From: Clostridia bacterium | GTDB lineage: Bacteria; Bacillota; Clostridia; Christensenellales; UBA1242 | Length of the DNA stretch: 54,490 bases | NCBI GenBank assembly: GCA_017468205.1 | Contig: JAFUJK010000058.1 | Coordinates: 1 to 54,490 of the forward strand | Reading direction: 5' to 3' | Shown here: positions 7,203 to 14,930 of the stretch, one piece after another | Layout: the number at the start of each line of letters is the position of its first letter | Numbering within the stretch: position 1 is the first letter of the stretch | Position numbers and translations under genes: made by a program | Notes under the pieces: model-generated | What the model was told of the DNA's origin: nothing | What the model saw: the letters and a program-made list of their open reading frames with translations, nothing else | The model's database searches: none

Positions 7203-7871
7203 TTGGGCATTATAAACATATTTACTTCAGGGCTTGATGCTGCGCATATTTTTATATACTTGGGCGCGTGGATAATCGCTATTGTTGTCGCTATTGTATG
7301 CCACGAGTTCGCACATAGTTATGCCGCTGTAAAAATGGGCGACCTAACCCCAAAATACGCGGGTAGGCTGACTTTAAATCCAGCAAAACATTTTGATGCG
7401 CTCGGCTTTGTGTTTTTGATTTTAATTGGTTTTGGTTGGGCAAAACCTGTGCCAATTAACTCTAACAATTTTCGCAATATAAGGAAAGGTGAAGTTATTG
7501 TTGCACTTTCAGGAATATTGACAAACTTGGTGCTTTGCATAATTTTTACGCTTTGCTATTCTCTTTGCGCGTTGTTCCTCGACCCAACATTGCTAATTTT
7601 TGAGTTCTTGCAAATTTTATTCTACTATCTTGCTTGTACAAACTTGATTTTTGCTGTTTTCAACTTGCTTCCACTTTATCCACTCGATGGTTTCAATCTC
7701 GTGTCTGCGTTCTGCCGATATGACAACAAATTCCTCGCGTTTATGCGCCAATGGAGTTGGGTGATTCTGCTTGTGTTGTTAATTACAGGTGCTCTTGGCT
7801 GGGTTTTGACTGCGTTTTCAAATTTAGTTATAGGCAATTTGCTTGCGTTGTTTGGTATGATATTTACTTAA
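7203..7871 (+). CDS. Site-2 protease family (M50) membrane metalloprotease
   Basis: A polytopic membrane protein of 222 residues. The zinc motif HEFAH (34-38) sits in the first membrane helix region, and the second ligand motif NLLPLYPLDG (154-163) supplies the conserved Asp. This is the compact M50B subfamily widespread in Bacillota; substrates are usually unknown. I start at TTG 7203, since AGGAG (7191-7195) lies 7 bases upstream. A longer in-frame ATG at 7071 would begin in the intergenic repeat and lacks a ribosome site. It is followed by scpA after 12 bases, a common arrangement in Clostridia, and is probably the first gene of that operon. Confidence 0.85.
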   Translation: MGIINIFTSGLDAAHIFIYLGAWIIAIVVAIVCHEFAHSYAAVKMGDLTPKYAGRLTLNPAKHFDALGFVFLILIGFGWAKPVPINSNNFRNIRKGEVIVALSGILTNLVLCIIFTLCYSLCALFLDPTLLIFEFLQILFYYLACTNLIFAVFNLLPLYPLDGFNLVSAFCRYDNKFLAFMRQWSWVILLVLLITGALGWVLTAFSNLVIGNLLALFGMIFT

Positions 7872-7883
7872 AAAGGTGTTACA

Positions 7884-8729
7884 ATGGAGAAAGAAAAACT
7901 TGATTTGGGTGATTTTTCTGATGCTCTTAATGACGAAAATCTAGAAGGCATTACACAGGATGATGTGGCAGAAGTTAGCGAAATGGTGTTTTATTTTGAT
8001 GAACACGAAGGGCCTCTTGATGTCTTATGGCGATTGGTAAAATCGACAAAACTTGATATTAAAGATGTCAAAATCGCCGATATTACAGGGCAGTTTTTGG
8101 AATATGTGCGCGCGCTCAAAGATATTGATATGGAATCTATGAGTTGGTTTATCCGCGAGGCTGCGAAACTTCTTGAAATAAAATCCGCCTGCTTACTTCC
8201 TAAACCCGAAGTTGATGATGATATGGAAGAGTTGGATATGGAAGCGATATACAAACGGCGAATGGAGTTATATCGAATTTTCAAAGAAACGAGCGAAACT
8301 CTCGGGGTTCACGAAAATGTGGACAGGTTCTATAAAGAGCCAGAAAAATCAGCAAATGATTTCCGTATTGTTTTAAAAAATATGAATATGCAAAATCTTG
8401 TAGATGCATTTAGTAAAATGTTGATGCGAATTGAGCAAAAAACTGCGCCGATAGTTGAAAGAAAAATTCAGAAAGACAGATTTACAGTGCGTGATTGCTT
8501 TCAAAACATACAAAATCAACTTTCCCAACGCAAAAAAATGCGCTTTAATGACTTGTTTGCTCACGACTTTACAAAAAGTGAGATTATAAATACATTTCTG
8601 GCATTGCTTGAATTGCTCAAAATTCAGTATGCTGCGGTAACACAGGACGAGATTTTTGGGGAAATACACATAGAGAAAAAAGATGAGGAGGTAGCGGTAA
8701 ATGCAGAAGAATTTACCGAATATAATTGA
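7884..8729 (+). CDS. scpA: Segregation and condensation protein ScpA
   Basis: The kleisin subunit of the bacterial SMC-ScpAB condensin, which bridges the two SMC heads and is needed for chromosome segregation. The N-terminal SMC-neck-binding part is recognisable from FDEHEGPLDVLWRLVK (about 38-53) and SMSWFIREAAKLLEIKS (about 90-106). The C-terminal winged helix covers about 195-262 (DRFTVRDCFQNI onwards, then FLALLELLKIQY). An acidic N-terminal extension of about 33 residues precedes the kleisin start. AAAGGTG lies 5 bases before ATG. The end overlaps scpB by 29 bases, implying translational coupling. Family identification is firm. Confidence 0.93.
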   Translation: MEKEKLDLGDFSDALNDENLEGITQDDVAEVSEMVFYFDEHEGPLDVLWRLVKSTKLDIKDVKIADITGQFLEYVRALKDIDMESMSWFIREAAKLLEIKSACLLPKPEVDDDMEELDMEAIYKRRMELYRIFKETSETLGVHENVDRFYKEPEKSANDFRIVLKNMNMQNLVDAFSKMLMRIEQKTAPIVERKIQKDRFTVRDCFQNIQNQLSQRKKMRFNDLFAHDFTKSEIINTFLALLELLKIQYAAVTQDEIFGEIHIEKKDEEVAVNAEEFTEYN

Positions 8730-9327
8730 GGGTATTTTATTTGTCGCGGGTGCGGGTGTAAGTGTTGCTGAAATTGCGGACAAACTCGAAATAAAGGAAA
8801 AAGAAGTCCTTGAAGCGGTGGAGTTTTTACGCGAAAGTAAGTATAATGACCAAAGTGGTATTCAGTTAATTAATTTTAAGGATAAAATTCAACTTTGCAC
8901 AAATCCTAGTATTGCTGACTCAATTAGTGTGGTGCTTAACCCAATTCGTGAGCGTGCGCTCAGTAAAACAGCACTTGAAACTATCGCGATTATTGCATAT
9001 CAACAGCCTATCACTCGTCTTGAAATCGAAAATATAAGAGGTGTAAGTAGTGATTATGCTATTCAGTTGCTTTTAACACATAACTTGATTGAAGTCGTCG
9101 GGCGTAAGGACGTTGTTGGAAAACCGTTGCTTTTTGGAACTACTGATGAGTTTTTGAAGCGTTTTGAGTTGGAAAGTTTGGAGCAGTTGCCTAAATATGA
9201 GGAATTGCTTGAACAAATTAAGATACTTTCTGTTGGAAGTGATAGCGATTCTATTTATAATGAGTTTGAGGTCGTTCCTCTTGATGAAGACGATGCCGAG
9301 GCTGAAATGTTGAAACAAAATGGTTAA
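8701..9327 (+). CDS. scpB: Segregation and condensation protein ScpB
   Basis: ScpB forms a dimer of tandem winged helices that binds ScpA and completes the SMC condensin. Residues 1-75 form the first winged helix (NIIEGILFVAGAGVSVAEIA). Residues about 80-160 form the second, with the diagnostic segment LETIAIIAYQQPITRLEIENIRGV. Length (208) is normal, with an acidic C-terminal tail. The start ATG 8701 has GAGGAGG upstream inside scpA; the overlap of 29 bases implies coupling. A terminator hairpin at 9427 follows, so part of the transcription probably stops here. Confidence 0.95.
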   Translation: MQKNLPNIIEGILFVAGAGVSVAEIADKLEIKEKEVLEAVEFLRESKYNDQSGIQLINFKDKIQLCTNPSIADSISVVLNPIRERALSKTALETIAIIAYQQPITRLEIENIRGVSSDYAIQLLLTHNLIEVVGRKDVVGKPLLFGTTDEFLKRFELESLEQLPKYEELLEQIKILSVGSDSDSIYNEFEVVPLDEDDAEAEMLKQNG

Positions 9328-9426
9328 TACATAGCATAAAAATAGTCCGCAAGAGATTAAAACTGATTTTTTATCATAATATTGTTAAAAAGTTATTTTT
9401 GTACAATAACGATAAAAAATTTTAAG

Positions 9427-9460
9427 AAAAATGCGTTTTTGACGCATTTTTTTTATTTTT
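9427..9460 (+). terminator. Terminator between scpB and the DUF2953-like gene
   Basis: AAAAATGCGT pairs with ACGCATTTTT around TTTTG and is followed by more T residues. It ends under 20 bases before the next gene's ATG, so it may attenuate rather than fully end the transcript. Confidence 0.75.
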
Positions 9461-9477
9461 TCTCAAATAATAGCGAT

Positions 9478-10101
9478 ATGCAATGGTATTTTATTGTGTT
9501 GATAGTGCTTGCGTCTCTTACTATTCTAATGTTGTTGCCTCTTTTTATGAGTGCGAACTTGTACCTTAACATAAAAGAAAATTTGGGTGTGGTTGTACTC
9601 ACGTTGTGGGGAATACCTCTAATATGTTTTCAAGTTAGGTTGCAAAAAACAGCGATAACTATAATCAAGCGAAGAGGTGAAGAAAAGCAAGTTCCATTAA
9701 AAGTTTATGACCCCAAAGTAGTGTTTTTTGAATACTTTGCGAAGGTGATTTTTCGGTACATTATAATTCGTAATTTATCCGTATTTTTAACTGTGGCAAA
9801 GAAGAATGATGCTTTTGTGTCGAGTCTTGCTGGAGGTGTGTTTTTAAACACTATGTATTGTTTTTTGGCGGGTATATATACTAAAAAAGGCGAGATACCC
9901 GCATATATTGGGGTAAATGCTCAAAGTGATGAGGACGAGTTTAAGGTGGTTTTTCATACCAGTGTAGTATTAAATTTTCTTATAATTTTAGCAGGCGCTA
10001 TACGCGCAAAAAGATTAACTAAAAGGTGGTTTAAGGTATATGAAAGATTCTCAAGACAAAATGCAAAATCCTATCGCGCAACTAGTGGCAGACGCGCTTG
10101 A
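9478..10101 (+). CDS. DUF2953-like membrane protein (YtfI position)
   Basis: A protein of 207 residues with an N-terminal membrane helix (about 3-24) and a more hydrophobic C-terminal half (about 110-125 and 160-182). Its position immediately before ytfJ, and this shape, match the DUF2953/YtfI genes of Bacillota. The sequence itself is divergent, so the family call is partly from context. I start at ATG 9478; the reading frame extends upstream to 9382, but that part spans a terminator hairpin. No clear ribosome site is seen. The end overlaps ytfJ by about 60 bases. The function of DUF2953 is unknown. Confidence 0.55.
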   Translation: MQWYFIVLIVLASLTILMLLPLFMSANLYLNIKENLGVVVLTLWGIPLICFQVRLQKTAITIIKRRGEEKQVPLKVYDPKVVFFEYFAKVIFRYIIIRNLSVFLTVAKKNDAFVSSLAGGVFLNTMYCFLAGIYTKKGEIPAYIGVNAQSDEDEFKVVFHTSVVLNFLIILAGAIRAKRLTKRWFKVYERFSRQNAKSYRATSGRRA

Positions 10102-10459
10102 TAATATAAAAACACTTGTTGATATGGATACAATAGTTGGAAATCCTTTGGATATGGGCGGTGGTGTTGTCGCTTATCCAATTATAAAAATAACAATAGG
10201 CCTAGTAACTGGGGGCGGTCAGTATGCGAACAAAATGGTTGTTAGAAAAGGAAATAATTTCCCTTTTGCTGGTGGTACTGGCTCAGGTTTTACTGCTGAA
10301 CCAATGGGGTTCTTAATTGTAAATAATGGAGAACACCAAATGATAACTATGCAGAATCAAAATGCGTGGGCTAACGTTATGGATAAAGTGGGCGATGCGC
10401 TTTCCGATTACCTTAAAGCCGTTGCTAAAAACGGGGCAAAAAAAGATAAAAAGGACTAA
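10040..10459 (+). CDS. ytfJ: Spore protein YtfJ/GerW
   Basis: A 139-residue protein of the GerW/YtfJ family, made in the forespore under sigma-F in Bacillus and affecting spore germination. The conserved blocks are clear: VVAYPIIKITIGLVTGGG (about 44-61), FPFAGGTGSGFTAEPMGFL (about 74-92) and a C-terminal helix ending in a basic tail. Family length fits. It starts inside the end of the DUF2953-like gene (62-base overlap) with AAGG upstream of ATG 10040, and only 5 bases separate it from the carboxypeptidase gene. This gene supports a sporulating host. Confidence 0.92.
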   Translation: MKDSQDKMQNPIAQLVADALDNIKTLVDMDTIVGNPLDMGGGVVAYPIIKITIGLVTGGGQYANKMVVRKGNNFPFAGGTGSGFTAEPMGFLIVNNGEHQMITMQNQNAWANVMDKVGDALSDYLKAVAKNGAKKDKKD

Positions 10460-10464
10460 AAACA

Positions 10465-11631
10465 ATGAAAAAACTCGTATTTTTATCAATTTTTACGCTT
10501 TTTACGGCAGTATTATGCATTTTTAACAGCGATTTGAATGTATCCGCTATACAAGAGGAAGTGTTACCAAAAGGTAGTATTTCTGTTGGTTGTAGTGGTA
10601 GTTCGGCGTTTGTTTTTGATGCTGATAGTGGGCGCGTATTTTATGAGAAAAATGCAGATGCAAAACGTGCAATGGCTAGTACAACAAAAATAGCAACAGC
10701 GATTACTGTTATAGAAAATTGTGATGACCTTGATGCTATTGTAAAAATTGATAAGCGTGCGGTTGGAATTGAGGGTACAAGTATTTATTTGCGTGCTGGT
10801 GAGGAGTTAAGCGTTCGTGATTTGCTTTATGGTTTGATGTTGCGAAGTGGAAATGATGCTGCGTGCGCACTTGCTATTTATACGGCGGGAAGTATTGATG
10901 AGTTTTGCTTACTTATGGAAGAAACAGCGAAAAAAGCGGGCGCAGAAAACACTAGTTTTGCAAATCCGCATGGTCTTGATGCAGAAGAACACTATACAAC
11001 AGCGCGAGATTTGGCGAAAATAACAGCTTATGCTCTGAAAAATGAAGATTTTGCACAAATTGTAGCTACAAAGAATATAAAAATACCAAGCAGTGAAGAA
11101 GGAATGCGCTTTCTTGCAAATAAAAATCGCTTGCTTAACAGTTTGGAGGGGTGTATCGGTGTAAAGACGGGATATACTGGCGATGCTGGCAGATGTTTGG
11201 TTAGCGCAGTTGAAAGAGATGGATTGAAAGTTGTTTGTGTTGTTTTAAATTGTGGGCCAATGTTTGAAGAAAGCGCATCAATGCTAAACGCTGTTTGTGA
11301 AAAATATTCTAGTTATCAAATTTTAGAGCCTTATCAATATATAAGAGATATTCCTTTAGAAAATGGTGAGGTTGGAAGTATACAAGTGTTTTCAAAATCT
11401 GGTCTTAAATTGGCTTTGACTGAGGAGGAACGTCTAAATATTAATATAATATATGATTTACCTGAAAAACTTGTCGCTCCTGTAAAATCAGAACAAGAAA
11501 TCGGCAAAGTTGAAGTTTATTATGGTAAACGCTTGATTTTTAGCGAAAAAATATATACAATAGGAGAGGTAGATTCAAAACTACTACGAGATAAGGTCAA
11601 AGATATCATTGACCATTGGGGCGTAAATTAA
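10465..11631 (+). CDS. dacF: D-alanyl-D-alanine carboxypeptidase (PBP5/DacF type)
   Basis: A serine-type carboxypeptidase that removes the last D-alanine from peptidoglycan stem peptides. It has a signal peptide (about 1-28, cleavage near NVSA). The three catalytic motifs are intact: STTK (72-75), SGN (128-130) and KTG (234-236). A beta-rich PBP5 C-terminal domain follows (about 290-365), and the last residues may form the membrane-associating helix. The length of 388 is normal. AAAAGGA precedes the ATG. Position after ytfJ suggests the sporulation-related DacF subgroup, but the sequence alone does not separate DacF from other PBP5 paralogues. Confidence 0.9.
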   Translation: MKKLVFLSIFTLFTAVLCIFNSDLNVSAIQEEVLPKGSISVGCSGSSAFVFDADSGRVFYEKNADAKRAMASTTKIATAITVIENCDDLDAIVKIDKRAVGIEGTSIYLRAGEELSVRDLLYGLMLRSGNDAACALAIYTAGSIDEFCLLMEETAKKAGAENTSFANPHGLDAEEHYTTARDLAKITAYALKNEDFAQIVATKNIKIPSSEEGMRFLANKNRLLNSLEGCIGVKTGYTGDAGRCLVSAVERDGLKVVCVVLNCGPMFEESASMLNAVCEKYSSYQILEPYQYIRDIPLENGEVGSIQVFSKSGLKLALTEEERLNINIIYDLPEKLVAPVKSEQEIGKVEVYYGKRLIFSEKIYTIGEVDSKLLRDKVKDIIDHWGVN

Positions 11632-11651
11632 TTACTAAAGAGGTCAAACAA

Positions 11652-12362
11652 ATGATGAGATTAAACAAATTTATGGCATTGTCGGGTGTAGATAGTAGAC
11701 GTAATTGTGATAAGATTATTACGCAAGGGCGCGTTCGTGTTAATGCTCGAGTTGTCAAGAAAATGGGGACAATAGTTGATGAATATCGCGATGTTGTAAC
11801 CGTTGATAACAAACCAATTCGCATAAAAGGTGATATGGTTTACATTATGCTTAATAAGCCTTTGGCTACTGTAACAACAGTTAAGGACCCACAACATAGA
11901 CGTACGGTTATGGATTTTTTGCCAGATATTAAGCAACGTGTATATCCTGTCGGCAGATTAGACTACAATACAAGTGGTCTTTTGCTGTTTACAAATGATG
12001 GTGATGTGGCGCAAAAACTAATTCATCCTAGTTTTGAGTTGAATAAGACTTATCTTGCAACAATTAATGGCGAATTGGAGCAAAAGCAAGTTGAGATTTT
12101 GAGAAATGGAGTAGATATTGGCGGTTTTGTAACTAGCCCTGCAAAAGTTGAAAAGAAATTTTCTAATAATGGGCAAACAACATATTCTATCACTATTCAT
12201 GAAGGCAAAAATAGACAAATTAGACGAATGTTTGAGGCTGTGGGAAGCAAAGTTGTAGTGTTGAAACGAATTTCTTTTGGAAAACTTGAACTTGGAGATT
12301 TGGAAATCGGGCGCACTAGAACGCTTACTAAAGAGGAATTGGAATATATTACCTCGTTATAG
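11652..12362 (+). CDS. rluB: 23S rRNA pseudouridine synthase RluB/RsuA family
   Basis: Converts a uridine in 23S rRNA (U2605 in E. coli numbering for RluB) to pseudouridine. An S4 RNA-binding domain occupies residues 1-60 and the catalytic domain follows. The motif GRLDYNTSGLLLFTNDG places the catalytic Asp at about 104, and GKNRQIRRMFEAVG (about 192-205) is the conserved C-terminal block. The start is ATG 11652 with AAAGAGG 8 bases upstream; an earlier in-frame start at 11616 overlaps dacF and lacks a ribosome site. The stop codon merges into the ribosome site of plsC. The RsuA alternative is less likely given the neighbours. Confidence 0.9.
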   Translation: MMRLNKFMALSGVDSRRNCDKIITQGRVRVNARVVKKMGTIVDEYRDVVTVDNKPIRIKGDMVYIMLNKPLATVTTVKDPQHRRTVMDFLPDIKQRVYPVGRLDYNTSGLLLFTNDGDVAQKLIHPSFELNKTYLATINGELEQKQVEILRNGVDIGGFVTSPAKVEKKFSNNGQTTYSITIHEGKNRQIRRMFEAVGSKVVVLKRISFGKLELGDLEIGRTRTLTKEELEYITSL

Positions 12363-12371
12363 GAGGATATT

Positions 12372-13268
12372 TTGGCAGTTTTTTATCATATTTGTAGGTG
12401 CATTGTTTGGCCTTTTGCTAAAATTTTGTACCCAATTAAAGTAATAGGTAAGAAAAACACTCCAAAAGGACGTGCTATTTTGGCATGTAATCATACTTCA
12501 AATTTGGATATAGTTATTTTGGATTGTTGCAGGGTTAAACGTCCGTTTGTTTTGGCAAAACATACTCTTTTTAAAAATAAATTTTTGGGTTGGTGTTTCA
12601 AAAAATTTGGTGGTATTCCTGTAAATAGACAGGATTTGAGTACGGCAACAGTTCGCGAAACTATTAAAGTGCTTGAACAAGACAATCACTTAATTTTGTT
12701 TCCAGAAGGGACAAGAAAGGAAACGCTAGACGAAACCACGGCATTGAAGAATGGAATGGCGCTTTTTGCGTTGAAAACCAATTCGCCAATTGTACCGATG
12801 TATATGGCTATGAAACCAAAATTGTTTAGATTTAACAAACTTTTTATTGGTGAACCAATTGATTTGAGCGAGTTTGAAGGGCAAAGACCAAAAAGAGATG
12901 TGCTGGACAAAGTGAGTGCGCTCGTAATGGATAAAATGCAGGAAATGAAACGCGATTATGAAGCGACATTGAGCCCTAAAAAATTGGCAAAATTAGAGAA
13001 ACAACGTGCAAAAGAAGCGTTAAAACTCGAAAAAAGAATTCAAAAACGTGCTCTAAAAAATGCAAAGAAAATAGAGTTGCTTGAAAGTGTGGAGCAAGAG
13101 AAAAGCGAACAAGCAGTTCAAGAAAATGATGTTAATGATGAAAAATTAAAGAGCGAAGTAAAGGAAGAAGTTGCTACAAGTCCAGAAATTGAAGTTAACA
13201 AAGTGGAAGTCGAATCAGCAAACACTCCAATTGAGATTGGCGAATCATTACAAACGGAAAATAAATAA
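12372..13268 (+). CDS. plsC: 1-acyl-glycerol-3-phosphate acyltransferase (PlsC) with charged tail
   Basis: Membrane acyltransferase of phospholipid synthesis that makes phosphatidic acid from lysophosphatidate. The catalytic HxxxxD motif is HTSNLD (41-46). The block FPEGTRKE (about 112-119) binds glycerol phosphate, and IVPMYMA (about 137-143) is the last conserved strand. It starts with TTG at 12372, 5 bases after AGGAGG. After the usual end near residue 200, a tail of about 100 residues continues. It is Lys-rich helical first (KLAKLEKQRAKEALKLEK) and then acidic, which is unusual for PlsC. Last gene of the run from 9478; a strong terminator follows. Confidence 0.9.
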   Translation: MAVFYHICRCIVWPFAKILYPIKVIGKKNTPKGRAILACNHTSNLDIVILDCCRVKRPFVLAKHTLFKNKFLGWCFKKFGGIPVNRQDLSTATVRETIKVLEQDNHLILFPEGTRKETLDETTALKNGMALFALKTNSPIVPMYMAMKPKLFRFNKLFIGEPIDLSEFEGQRPKRDVLDKVSALVMDKMQEMKRDYEATLSPKKLAKLEKQRAKEALKLEKRIQKRALKNAKKIELLESVEQEKSEQAVQENDVNDEKLKSEVKEEVATSPEIEVNKVEVESANTPIEIGESLQTENK

Positions 13269-13298
13269 GAAAAACAACCTAAATGGTTGTTTTTTCTT
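13267..13298 (+). terminator. Terminator after plsC
   Basis: A 12- to 13-bp stem, AAGAAAAACAACC against GGTTGTTTTTTCTT, with a 5-base loop and internal T run. It begins at the plsC stop. Confidence 0.85.
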
Positions 13299-13359
13299 GT
13301 AAAAAGTTTTATTAAATGTAATTTGTAAAAAATAGTTTATTTTTTATTATCAATATTAG

Positions 13360-13388
13360 TTGAAATTTATTCATCTATGTGTTATAAT
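13360..13388 (+). promoter_or_regulatory. Promoter of tRNA-Thr
   Basis: TTGAAA (13360-13365), a 17-base spacer and TATAAT (13383-13388), ending 10 bases before the tRNA. Confidence 0.8.
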
Positions 13389-13398
13389 AATAACACTT

Positions 13399-13474
13399 GC
13401 TACTGTGGCTCAGTTGGTAGAGTAGCTGATTCGTAATCAGCGGGTCGCGGGTTCGAGTCCCGCCAGTAGCTCCA
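13399..13474 (+). tRNA. tRNA-Thr (anticodon CGT)
   Basis: A full 76-base cloverleaf including an encoded CCA end. The acceptor stem GCTACTG pairs with CAGTAGC. The D arm is GCTC/GAGT with a GTTGGTAG-type loop. The anticodon stem GCTGA/TCAGC encloses the loop TTCGTAA, giving anticodon CGT, which reads ACG threonine codons. The T arm is GCGGG-TTCGAGT-CCCGC. It has its own promoter and terminator, so it is a single-gene unit. Confidence 0.95.
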
Positions 13475-13482
13475 TTATAAGT

Positions 13483-13507
13483 AAGCGCGTGGTACGTGCT
13501 TTTTTTG
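13483..13507 (+). terminator. Terminator after tRNA-Thr
   Basis: AAGCGCG pairs with CGTGCTT (one G-T pair) around TGGTA, followed by a T run. Confidence 0.8.
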
Positions 13508-13532
13508 TTTTTGTGTTTTTTAATTTAGGGTA

Positions 13533-13561
13533 TTGTCAAATTGAAAAATTTGTTGTATAAT
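13533..13561 (+). promoter_or_regulatory. Sigma-A-type promoter
   Basis: TTGTCA (13533-13538), a 17-base spacer and TATAAT (13556-13561), followed by a short leader with GGAG before ATG 13590. Confidence 0.8.
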
Positions 13562-13589
13562 TTATTTTAAATATAAATGGAGTTTTATT

Positions 13590-14855
13590 ATGCAAACAAA
13601 CAAAAAGAAAGCTATAATTTTCAATCCTATCAACTTAAATAGTGTGGAGGATTGGTTTACAGAATGCGAAAGATTGATAATTAAAGATAAAATAAGTAAA
13701 AATTATGAACCATTTTTAATTATAGAATCTCTTTCAAAACAAGTTGAAATTTGGAATAGGGTTACTAAATGTCATAAATTGTATAACAAAGAATTTGAAA
13801 CATCGAATGTTATAAAATCTGTGTATGAAAATAATGGCGATATATCAAGGACTATTTTCTTTTGTCATAAAAGCGAGGTGTCATTTCTTCAAAAGAAACT
13901 TTATGTTGAGATTAATAAAGATATTATAAGAAGTAATGGAGATATTACCTGTGTTTGTTTAGTTCAATCAGATTTAACACTTCAACCAATAATTAGTTAC
14001 AAAGTACAACCTGAAGCAAAATACAAGTTGGAAAAAGGCGTTATTTATAACCCTGAATTGTTAAAAGAATATGTTTTCTTTAATTCAGAGATAGACGAGA
14101 TTTTAGCTCATTATAATCTCGAAAATAATACAAATGAAACACCAGATATGATAAAATCAAGAGTTATTGAGCGTAAAGAAAAAAAGATTTTAACCCCAGA
14201 GGAAAAAGCTGAAAGAGATGAGCAAAGAAAGCAAGCATATGAAGCTAGAAAACTTGAAAGGGAAAAGTTTACGGAAGAACGACGTAGAGCTCGAGAGGAA
14301 AAACAGAAAGCCGAAGAAGAACAAATAAGACTAGAAAAAGAAAAAAGAAAAGAAGAATTGAGAATGAAAAGGGAAGAGAAAAGGGTTCATAATGACAACC
14401 CTAAAAAAGAACCTAGAACACGTTTGACCGAGGAGCAGAAAAAAGAACAAAATAAAAAATATCAACAAAAATACTATTATAAGAAAAAAGCGGAAGAAGA
14501 AGCTCGTATCGAGGCTATGACTCCTGAGGAAAAAGCGGAATATTATGCGCAAAAGAAGGCAAAAACTAAAGTAAAAACTGAAAAAGCAAGAGTTAAATTA
14601 CAACAAACAATTGCTAATATGACTCCTGAAGAAAAAGCAGAGTATGATAAAAAACAAAAAGAAAAATGGAGAAAGGATTATCAAAGAAGAAGAGCGAATT
14701 TAGAAGCGCGCTATGCAGAAATGACCCCAGAAGAAGCCGAAGTTTGTGAAAAAGAAAGAAGAAAAAAACTTAACGCGTATTATAAAGAGCGCAGAGAAAG
14801 AATTAAACAACAAAAAATGGAAGAGCAAACGAAGAATATAGAGCAGGAAAAGTAG
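13590..14855 (+). CDS. Unrecognised protein with long charged coiled coil and TPEEKAE repeats
   Basis: Not recognised. The 421-residue product has two parts. Residues 1-200 look globular and mixed alpha/beta with no known motif. Residues about 200-421 are extremely rich in Lys, Glu and Arg and should form a long helix or coiled coil. Within it, a unit of the form TPEEKAEYxxKxK recurs four times (about 198, 310, 346 and 377), the last copy altered to TPEEAEVC. There is no signal peptide. It has its own promoter and terminator and so is probably monocistronic. Such basic-acidic helices can bind nucleic acid or act as spacers, but I cannot say which. Confidence 0.7.
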   Translation: MQTNKKKAIIFNPINLNSVEDWFTECERLIIKDKISKNYEPFLIIESLSKQVEIWNRVTKCHKLYNKEFETSNVIKSVYENNGDISRTIFFCHKSEVSFLQKKLYVEINKDIIRSNGDITCVCLVQSDLTLQPIISYKVQPEAKYKLEKGVIYNPELLKEYVFFNSEIDEILAHYNLENNTNETPDMIKSRVIERKEKKILTPEEKAERDEQRKQAYEARKLEREKFTEERRRAREEKQKAEEEQIRLEKEKRKEELRMKREEKRVHNDNPKKEPRTRLTEEQKKEQNKKYQQKYYYKKKAEEEARIEAMTPEEKAEYYAQKKAKTKVKTEKARVKLQQTIANMTPEEKAEYDKKQKEKWRKDYQRRRANLEARYAEMTPEEAEVCEKERRKKLNAYYKERRERIKQQKMEEQTKNIEQEK

Positions 14856-14860
14856 AAAGA

Positions 14861-14893
14861 AGAAACATTTTTAACAATGTTTTTTCTTTTTTC
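14861..14893 (+). terminator. Terminator after the coiled-coil gene
   Basis: GAAACATT pairs with AATGTTTT around a 6-base loop, and a long T-rich run follows. Confidence 0.75.
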
Positions 14894-14930
14894 ATAAAAT
14901 GGCAATAGTAAATAAAAAGAGGTTGATTTT

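Noticed and set aside
9382..9477. Upstream extension of the DUF2953-like protein
   Set aside because: The segment spans a strong terminator hairpin; the membrane helix begins at ATG 9478.
14331..14552. Phe-rich 73-codon frame on the minus strand
   Set aside because: It is the complement of the Lys/Glu-rich coiled-coil coding sequence.
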